From NCBI GenBank assembly GCA_948567375.1, contig OX419757.1, forward strand, positions 75,268,001-75,332,000: a stretch of DNA of 64,000 bases, given 5' to 3'. The notes under the pieces are model-generated. The model was not told where the DNA came from, searched no databases, and saw only the letters and a program-made list of their open reading frames with translations. The position numbers were made by a program, and so were the translations under genes. How positions within the stretch are numbered: the stretch's first letter is position 1; every line of letters starts with the position of its first letter. This DNA is from Lunularia cruciata (lineage: Eukaryota; Streptophyta; Marchantiopsida; Lunulariales; Lunulariaceae). This document shows positions 57,801 to 64,000 of this stretch, in pieces.

Positions 57801-58760
57801 CTCCCATGGCTTGGCATCCACCACCCCCATTGATATTGGAGTTTTTTCCCTTTTTCTTCTTCTTGCTCCTTGTAGAACTCAAACCACCTCTAAGCTCCTT
57901 TCTCAAGGTAGGGTTCAAAGCAATCAATTGGTCCATTGTGATGTTAGCCTTGTGACTACCAACATCCTCCAACATGTTGTAGTTCCATTGTTGTTTTTGC
58001 TTTGAAATCAAGAAATCCTCCATCCCCAACTTCTTCCTTGGAGTCTTTTTTGCTTATGGTGTTGAGGTGCAAGTGCTCCTTGTAGACATAGAAGTATCCT
58101 TGCTTGGAGTAAATCCTTGAGAAGAGTGAACATCCTCTACAAAACGAGCTCTCTTCTTCTCTTGTGCCAAAAGCTCCAAATTAAGACTCTTGGAGTTTGA
58201 GCACTCTCCCTTCTCATACTTGCTCTCCACCACATATATGAATGCTATCCCCTTACCTTTTTTTGGATAAGGAGCCACTTGGGTTTCACTACCGCCCTCT
58301 TTCCCTCTATTGGCTCTCTCATAACCCCTTCTTCCATGGTAAGTGGAATTTGGGCAATTCCTTTGGACATGGCCTCTTCCTCCTCAACCAAAACAATTTC
58401 TATCATTGAAATTGTTGGCTGGTTGACCTCTTCTATATGGATAGTTTCCATAACTCCTAGGACCTCACTCATCAATCTCTCATAACTTTCATCAGGAAGA
58501 AAGTTCTCAATGAGTGCTGAAGTCAAAGTCTCCCAAGACTCCTCTTCCCCATCTCTCCTCTCTCTCTCTTTTGGTATTCTAACTCATACCATGTAAGTGT
58601 TGCATCCTCAAAGAAATCTGGTAATCATGAGGCTCACTCATTCTTCCTCCTCTCATTGTTTCCTATGCAAGCTCTCTTGAAGTCTCTCACAAAAGCCTCC
58701 ACATCTTCTCCATCCTTGCCAAAGAAAACCGGAAGTTTCCACATCTTAACCCTTCACTAT
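57793..58760 (-). pseudogene. Gypsy element C gag core and linker
   Basis: Near 58600-58760 the minus strand gives LPVFFGKDGEDVEAFVRDFK and FFEDATLTWYELEYQK, the Ty3/gypsy gag core pattern, with a stop between them. Below this, acidic and lysine-rich linker frames (58245-58526, 58054-58278, 57793-58029) lead to the protease. No zinc knuckle was found between core and protease; the knuckle lies upstream instead. Confidence 0.8.
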
Positions 58761-58815
58761 CTTTTTTTTTTCTCTTCTTCTTCTTCTTTTCTTCTTTTCT
58801 CTCACTCTATTACTA
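58761..58815. repeat. Pyrimidine (CTT) tract
   Basis: This is a T/C-only run of about 50 bases with CTTCTTCTT steps (GAA-rich on the coding strand). It separates the leader frame from the gag core in gypsy C. Confidence 0.8.
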
Positions 58816-59005
58816 ATAGAGTATAACAGCATATGAGAATAATCCACTTTAGGGAACACAAAAGGTTCAAGTTACTTCAAGATTTCTATAGCAACATATA
58901 ATCCTAGAGTGCATATTAATCTAGCTCTCATATATAGTTTATCCATAAGTTGAAAGATTATCTCCATCACTAATCTTGAGAACTAGCTGATGAAGGTGGT
59001 AGTAT

Positions 59006-60300
59006 TTATGTAGCTGTACTAAGACTCTCTCCAAGATCCTTCACCAAAGTCTCCAAAAGTGCTTTTACTCCACTACAATCATGTCTTTTGGGAAGTCCTT
59101 CTACTCCACAAACCTCACACAACTCCTTGGTCTTAGATCTTCTACCTCCCCATCTTCGTGAAGAAGGTCCAATATGCAAACCCAAGTCAAGTAAGCATCT
59201 CCTTTCCCTCAATCTCTTGCTCTCAAAGGTCAATGGACATGAACTTGCCTTATGTCCCTTCCCTCCACATAGAAAGCACTTAGACTCACTCTTTCCTCCA
59301 AGAGGTGTAGGTTTTTGGATCCTCTCAATACTCTCTTCAAATTCTATTGTAAACTCTCTTTTCTTCAAATCTACCCCTACAATCACCTCAAACCCTTGAG
59401 GAACCTTGCATAATCTCAATTTCCACTCTTGATGACACTCCATATTCCCAAGATGAATCTAAACACTCAAACATGCTTTTTGTTGCTCTCAAACTCCTCA
59501 TGCATGAGATCTCAACTCTGTAGAATTGACCATTCCTCACAATGTCACTCAAATCTCCCAACCTGTACGTGACAGTCCTCTGAAATTTTGCATAATTCAT
59601 CACAATTCCGTGTCACAGTCCAACTTCATTTTGCAGGGTGTCCCTCCTTGCAAAATTTCTGAAGTTTTTTTGAGCCATTTGGCCTAGACACCTTTCTATT
59701 CAGCACACATATTTCAGATTTGGTTTGAAAACCACCCCCCTCACTTCAAAAACTCATAACTCCCTACAAAAGAACAATCTCTCTATAAGTTTTGTGGCAA
59801 CAGGTAGAATAAGATGCACTGAATTTTCTTGGAAATTTTCCGGACAATTCACTGAAAATTGAAGAAATGGTAGACTCGATACAATTTTCCATAGAGCATG
59901 CAGTTGCGGGAGCACTTTACCCTATCAACTTTCAAAAATTCTAGCCTACTGCGCATAATATCTCTCATAATAATTTCAAGTGTGCTAACTGAAAGATAAC
60001 CTAAGCTATCATGTGTAGAAATTTCAAGTCCAAATCTCAAACTTGAGACTTTGCCCAAAATCACCTTAATCCCCAAAATCTACAATCCACCTCACACAAT
60101 CTTTCCAATTCCTCTCATGTGTACAAGATATACAAAATCATCTCAAAGACATCATAATGAACTATAGGGTATACAAATGGATCTTGGTTCTCTAACATAA
60201 GTTCAGCCCTCTCCTCTCCTAATGTTCTCTCCAAGTGAGTTCTCATGGCCTCCTTCTGACTAATGTAGAACTGAACGCAGAACACAATCTTGCCTTTTAG
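59006..60300 (-). pseudogene. Gypsy element C leader ORF with CCHC zinc knuckle
   Basis: This region lies between the primer site and the gag core. The clean part (59006-59443, 145 codons) has an intact knuckle, CFLCGGKGHKASSC, and a second cysteine group, CEVCGVEGLPKRHDC. The upstream part (to about 60076) contains GLEISTHDSLGY and is shared with C3 in sequence and frame, but has stops. In most gypsy elements the knuckle follows the gag core; here it precedes it. Confidence 0.72.
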
Positions 60301-60307
60301 AGAGGTC

Positions 60308-60322
60308 CCGACAACGGAACCA
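60308..60322 (-). other. Primer binding site of gypsy C (tRNA-Asp type)
   Basis: On the minus strand TGGTTCCGTTGTCGG lies six bases inside the LTR. It resembles the TGGCGCCGTTGCCGGGGA site, complementary to tRNA-Asp, used by many plant gypsy elements. C3 has the same site with a few changes. Confidence 0.75.
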
Positions 60323-60328
60323 AAAATT

Positions 60329-60650
60329 TGAGCCGGCCTGTCTCTTACTCAAGATGAACCTCTAATGGCTATTATGGTAGCGCACCATGGACTAAGAAGG
60401 TAAGGAACCCCAACTCCATCATACTCCTCCGAGGCTAACACTCCAAGACTCAAGACATTGCTCACTAGAGAACTCAATGAGAGAGAGATAGTTGCAAATG
60501 AAAGGATAATGAGTACCTCCTCACCCCTTGTTTAAATACTTGTGAAATAGTTACGTATCAAAGTAACTAATTACCATAGTAACTCAAGTTACTAGACTAA
60601 AAGTCAAGTAAAGTCAAAAAGTAGAAATGAATATCCATTCACATGGGCAT
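60329..60650 (-). repeat. 5' LTR of gypsy element C (LTR 6), interrupted by W5
   Basis: It starts TGAGCCGGCC next to the primer site and matches LTR 5 up to GGCAT at 60646-60650. W5 starts at the next base. The remaining half of the LTR must lie beyond the window, after W5. Confidence 0.9.
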
Positions 60651-61027
60651 TGTGATGCCCACATTTTTTTGTTTTTTCAAAATAAAGGAGAAGAAGTGTA
60701 TAGAGAGGTCGGATTGCGCCTGTATGGCCAAAGAAGGCGAAGAAAAGTGTCTTTGGGATGAAACCCGAAGTAAAGTGACTTCGGGTCATAAGGCGAAGTC
60801 CACAGAAATGCCTTGTTAGCATACCATACGAAGTAAATTGTCTTCGGATCGGGGGGAGCTCAACCCGAGGCAAAGACAATCTAACAACCTTTTGTTGGGG
60901 CAAGAAATTCAAGAAGGAGCCGTTTCAAAACTGGCGGCTCATACGCGCAAAGGTTGATTGACAGTGACAGGTGCATGCAGGAGGTGTGATTTCTTGGTAG
61001 AAACTCAAAGCGACGGAAGATGAAGAA

Positions 61028-63632
61028 GTGCAACTCTATAAAAATCGAAACTGCAACAACAAAATGTCGAGCAATTTTCCTTTGCCGTTGAGAAGTCGTC
61101 TTGCAGGTGACCGGGGAAAGGGAAATAAAGTTGTACTCGGGTTAGTGTGCAAGGGAGAAGTCGCGAGAGAGAAATCGAGAGACAGTAAGAAAGCAGAAGA
61201 GATGGGAGGAGGGAAGGAAAACTCTAAATTTGCAGTGAGAAATCATGCAATTCGGAGATTAGATATAGTAGCGAGGATCAAAGTCTTGAGCCGACTTTGG
61301 ATCACCTTTCTGGCATGGAACTGGAATGTAAGTTTTCCAGGATTCATGACAGAAATCATCAAGAGTAAGTGTCTCAATGGGCTCGAGGAAGAAGGGAAGA
61401 GAGGAAATCCGGCTCGCAAGACAGAGTCGGATTGGAGACTCGTACTCGGGAAGGAGGCAGGTTCGGAGCAAGGAGCCACGTTCTTGGGGAAAGGAGAGAT
61501 AGCCCAAGAAACGCAGGAGGTGAGAGATGCCTTCTCGTCAAAGAGAACAAAGAATGGGTACAAAGTTGAGAGCTACAAAGACCCTGTGAGGAGAGGAATT
61601 GTGAGTGCACTAATGGCCATCCTGAAGCTAGAGAGAACCACTTATGTGATGAAACACCAAGCGGTGTTCTTTCACAAGTTATTTGTAGGAGAACCGATCA
61701 ATTGGGCAAGGTGCTTTCACAGGAGAACGAGGCAGATGGTGTGGAATCTGCGGGATAAGTCGCCTCCACACTACATCGTACCATTTGCAGCACATTTCTA
61801 CCTCGGGTTGAATTTGCTCAATTTGGCGGAGCGCAATAGAATGATGTCTCATTTCCATCCTGACTTGAGAAGAGAAGTTGACGTGGAGGAGCAGCAATAC
61901 ATTCTCCAAATCCGGAGCACGGACGACTACTATGCGAAGACAGGGAAAAACGTGGAGGTCGTGGTAAGTACCCCGACAAAGAAGAGAACTCGGCACGCAG
62001 AAGCCGAAGAAAACAAGAAACCTCAGAAGATGCAGAAACATAACCCGAGGCGAGGGATGGTGGTGATTGAGTCGGAAGATGAAGACTCAGAAGGCGAAGC
62101 CGAGCTCAAGACGGACGACTCAGAACGTGAGGAGGAACCTGAGCTGACACTGCAGAGTGGAGATACTAGCAGTGACAGTGAAGACGGTGGAGAAATGACC
62201 TCGCCACCAGCGGCTGAAGAATACAAAGAAGAAGTGCAAGCCAAAGTAGAAGCCAAAGACAATGCGGTGCTGGAAGACAAAGTACCGGTGCTCGAGGAGA
62301 AGAAGATCGCAGTACAGCGAGGAGTTCGCTTGAGACGTAAGGCAAAGTGTGAGGCGGGGCCAAGTAAAGTGAAGGCAGATGCAGAAGATAGCACGAGTAG
62401 TGAGGCATCAATCCCGATACGAAGACTTCAGCAAAGAAGGCGCGTATCAGAAGAACATGAGGAGAAACAAGAAATTACTCCGTGGGAGAAAGAAGTTGTC
62501 ACAGATGGAGTGGAGTACCTGCGAGAGATTGTGTGCCCATTGTTAGTGAAGTTGGAGAAGAAGAAGAAGGAGATGCAATCGACTTGTCCAGAGGTAAAGA
62601 CTGTATTGCAGGTGGTAGCGAGATTAGAAGAAGAAAACTCGGAGTTGAAGAAGAGTATAACCCGAGGTGGGAAGGAGAGAGAAGTACTGCAAGCAGAAGC
62701 AGTAGAGAGAAGTCAAGTAATCAAAGACCTGAAGAGAGAAGTGAGCTATCAAGAGGATCTTGCGAGGAAGAGTGACGTTGCAAGGGAGAGACATGTAGCT
62801 GAATTTGAAATCTTGAAGCAACAATTTGCTGATTCAAGAGTAGAGCTTATTCATGCTATGGCAAGCATCAAAGGACCAAGAGCTTGATCGAGTGATGGAG
62901 AGTATGGAGGAGAAGAAGCAGCTCTGGCAAAGAGAGTTGTCTGTGCGGTATAGAGAAGAAGAGAGATTACAAGAGTTTCTTTGTAATCAGGAAGAGAAGA
63001 TCGTACAGAAGGAGAAAGAGAAGGAAGCGGTGAAGGCCGAGTTCAAAGAAGAGTTGGGGATGTACAGAGAGGAATGGCTTGCAGATCGGAAACGAGAACA
63101 AAAGACAAGATTGGAGCCATTGAAGGAGATAGTCCTCAGAGTGAACGCAATGTTGAGTACAGAAGCCAGCGTTCGGATTGAAGAAACAAGGTTGCACGAG
63201 TTGAAGTTGTTGGTGCAGGAGACGAGGCAAAGACAAGCGAAAGATACAGATTTGAATGCCTTGTTGATTAGTCTCAAAACTCGTGTAGACAGTAAGATCT
63301 TAGAAGTAGAAGACAATATTGCGATTAGATTAGACTTAGTGAGAATAGAGTTAGAAAAGCTTTGGCAGGATGTTAAGGCAAAACCCGAAGTAGATAACAT
63401 AGGAATCCAAATGTCTTCGGAGTTACCCTCAGAGACATTAGAGAAGAGTGGGTCAAAGGATGAAGAGTTAGATAGATTACCCACTAGTGCAATTTCAGAT
63501 CAAGAAAGAGAATTGCTAGATCTGGTCGAAGAAGTAGGAGATGTGAGACCCGAAGAAAATGTAGTAGGAAGTAAGATTACTTCGGGTTTGGGTTTGAAAG
63601 CCGAGGAAGAAGTAGACATCGGATCGGCTTAG
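61028..63632 (+). pseudogene. W family coiled-coil protein (W5), one frameshift from intact
   Basis: Two frames, 61028-62887 (619 codons) and 62853-63632, overlap and together match W1 and W4. A 5-base loss near 62860-62865, seen against W4, shifts the frame. Order: a basic N-terminus (residues 13-75); a conserved globular block at about 78-300 (RLDIVARIKVLSR, WNWNVSFPGFM, HQAVFFHKLFVGEPINWA, PHYIVPFAAHFY); an acidic low-complexity region at about 335-440; then some 400 residues of charged heptad-like coiled coil. No catalytic motif, zinc finger or membrane segment is visible. The globular block recalls plant transposon-associated domains in composition, but I cannot name a family. The likely start is ATG 61064 (MSSNFPLP). 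Confidence 0.75.
61037..61044 (+). promoter_or_regulatory. TATA box before the W5 gene
   Basis: TATAAAAA lies 20-27 bases before the ATG at 61064. The box is kept in W1 (TATAAG), W2 (TATAAAAC) and W3 (TATAAAAT) at the matching place. If it is a real TATA box, transcription would begin close to this ATG, favouring 61064 or a later start over 61028. Confidence 0.45.
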
Positions 63633-63749
63633 TAACCAATTTGAGATTTGAAGGGGCAGATATGAAGAGGTGCATTGTCATTTCGGATATGTAGGTTCGA
63701 ACAGTTGCTGTAGAAACGGTATAGTTGTTAGAATTGTTGATTGCTTCAC

Positions 63750-63757
63750 TATTTAAG
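63750..63757 (+). promoter_or_regulatory. TATTTAAG box near the W5 3' end
   Basis: CACTATTTAAGAGTGGC follows the end of the coding frame by about 115 bases. The context is identical in W4 (reverse strand, 51872-51891) and similar in W1. Its position after the gene argues that it drives transcription out of the unit rather than of the gene. Confidence 0.5.
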
Positions 63758-64000
63758 AGTGGCATTTGCAGGAAAATGTTGTTCAGTGCTCATTATTTCT
63801 GAGAATAGATAAAGCGAAGTGCTGTGAAGCAGTGCTCGTCGCTTGAGCTTGATTCCGAGTATCAATTTTGCAATTGTGTTTGTGAGTGTTTGGAGAAATT
63901 CAAAGTGCAAGTCAGAGTGCTTGTTGGATGTTGGATTCCACAGCCTTGATCTTCATTATGTGTGTTTGATCTTGAGTGAGGTGCAATCGAAGCAATGCCT

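Larger units (their letters stand above)
60651..64000 (+). mobile_element. W5: family W copy with the best-preserved gene (runs off the edge)
   Basis: It begins TGTGATGCCCACATTTTTTT at the GGCAT site of C LTR 6. The sequence contains a TATAAAAA box (61037-61044), the long frame (61028-63632), a TATTTAAG box (63750-63757) and about 240 further bases of 3' non-coding sequence to the window edge. By comparison with W1, about 450 bases of the unit should remain outside. Confidence 0.88.

Overview
The window looks like a transposon-dense stretch of a large land-plant nuclear genome. The evidence is an intron-poor DUF247 gene (a land-plant family), Ty3/gypsy and Ty1/copia retrotransposons with plant-type tRNA primer sites, and a short plant telomere-type (CCCTAAA) tract. 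I cannot name the species. A seedless plant or gymnosperm would fit the very old, heavily mutated elements, but that is inference.

Layout. 1-4022: decayed gypsy element A (minus strand), with its 5' LTR at 3591-4022 and its body running off the left edge. 4023-about 6960: an older gypsy relic E (minus), cut off by A. 7.5-17.3 kb: an island with no recognisable gene, except near 7.53-8.11 kb, where a relic of the 3' end of a DUF247 gene lies on the plus strand. 17.3-22.4 kb: an A-like LTR, then a decayed copia element B (18287 onward), then unassigned sequence. 22.4-28 kb: a second non-repetitive island holding the one convincing host gene, a 727-codon DUF247 gene (minus, 22948-25131). 28-41 kb: short tandem repeats, a gag-like relic X (30277 onward) split by a 3785-bp insertion W1, and a pyrimidine-rich tract with 21-, 80- and 105-bp tandem repeats. 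41-64 kb: a nest of two families. Family C is a gypsy element with LTRs of about 690 bp. Family W is a unit of up to 3.8 kb.

The most unusual item is family W. W1 starts with TG, ends with CA and is flanked by a 5-bp duplication (AGGAT), like an LTR or LTR retrotransposon. It has no terminal direct repeats. It carries one long open reading frame (about 865 codons in the ancestor, coiled-coil rich), and a conserved TATTTAA box lies downstream of that frame, about 700 bp before the 3' end. That is the layout expected of a giant LTR with a gene inside it. Six or seven copies or pieces are visible. Two of them (W4, W5) sit at the same position and in the same relative orientation inside C-family LTRs, although one host element has an empty second LTR.

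Apart from the DUF247 gene, essentially all recognisable coding sequence is mobile-element derived and broken by stops, frameshifts or catalytic substitutions. The DUF247 gene and the relic near 7.6 kb show that the locus once held at least two DUF247 copies in opposite orientation. They are now separated by about 14.6 kb that includes the copia insertion.
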